DNA of 5,532 nucleotides, from positions 6,716 through 12,247 of the forward strand of contig PMIV01000257.1 of assembly GCA_003158355.1 (NCBI GenBank). Reading direction: 5' to 3'. The position numbers and the translations under genes were made by a program. Below, in pieces: positions 5,474 to 5,532 of the stretch. The notes beneath the pieces were generated by a model, which saw nothing but the letters and a program-made list of their open reading frames with translations, was not told the DNA's origin and did no database searches. The stretch's first letter is position 1. Each line of letters begins with the position of its first letter. Source of the DNA: Anaerolineaceae bacterium (lineage in GTDB: Bacteria; Chloroflexota; Anaerolineae; Anaerolineales; Anaerolineaceae).

Positions 5474-5532
5474 ACAGATGATCGCGCAGTTGAAGGCGTT
5501 GGGCAGCCCGGAGAACGTGGCCGGGCAGCAGC
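5448..5532 (+). CDS. N-terminal fragment of a probable AlkD-like DNA alkylation repair protein (cut by window end)
   Basis: Another frame opens at ATG 5448, 26 bases before the methyltransferase stop, and stays open to the window end: about 28 residues, including QMIAQLKALGSPENVAGQQ. The 'L-x-ALG-(N/S)-PENVAG' pattern resembles the start of HEAT-like-repeat DNA alkylation repair proteins (AlkC/AlkD family), which excise or expose alkylated bases. A weak GGA (5439-5441) lies 6 bases before the ATG; a second in-frame ATG at 5478 is a possible alternative start. The overlap implies translational coupling with the methyltransferase. The family call rests on very few residues. Confidence 0.55.
   Translation, partial: MTPITPTCEQMIAQLKALGSPENVAGQQ

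Overview
The window looks like a chromosomal segment from a free-living bacterium of moderate GC content. My best guess is a Chloroflexi (Anaerolineae-like) genome. The hints are the Gly/Ala-rich coding style, the FtsX-type permease followed by a lipoprotein adaptor, and two intergenic repeats of a kind I associate with such genomes. No rRNA or other taxonomic marker is present, so this assignment is weak.

Left part (1-2181, + strand): the 3' end of a MacB/FtsX-type ABC transporter permease, whose start lies outside the window, overlaps or abuts a HlyD/MacA-like adaptor gene. The adaptor best starts at 965 and then carries a lipoprotein signal peptide. A strong intrinsic terminator (2153-2181) closes this efflux or lipoprotein-export-like operon.

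Middle part (2182-4560): an accessory-looking segment. It holds a non-coding stretch with repeats, a single gene for a 204-residue protein resembling dual OB-fold (DuOB-type) proteins with its own promoter, and a divergent minus-strand type II toxin-antitoxin operon. That operon encodes a Phd/YefM-like antitoxin and a PIN-family ribonuclease toxin, with a clear operator palindrome. An AT-rich stretch of about 530 bp follows with no convincing gene. It contains three inverted-repeat structures: a long imperfect palindrome, a perfect 10-bp inverted repeat on a TATAAT box, and a nested hairpin. The segment is bracketed by two inverted, related copies of a short periodic repeat (2191-2220 and 4531-4560).

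Right part (4561-5532, + strand): a beta-class N6-adenine DNA methyltransferase with no endonuclease gene beside it. It appears to be expressed from a leaderless extended -10 promoter. It overlaps by 26 bases the start of a gene, cut by the window end, whose first residues resemble AlkD-type DNA alkylation repair proteins.

The most interesting material is the AT-rich stretch, which looks like a regulated promoter with structured sequence downstream and no protein to express. The poorly characterised DuOB-like protein, in an accessory neighbourhood with a toxin-antitoxin pair and a solitary methyltransferase, comes next.
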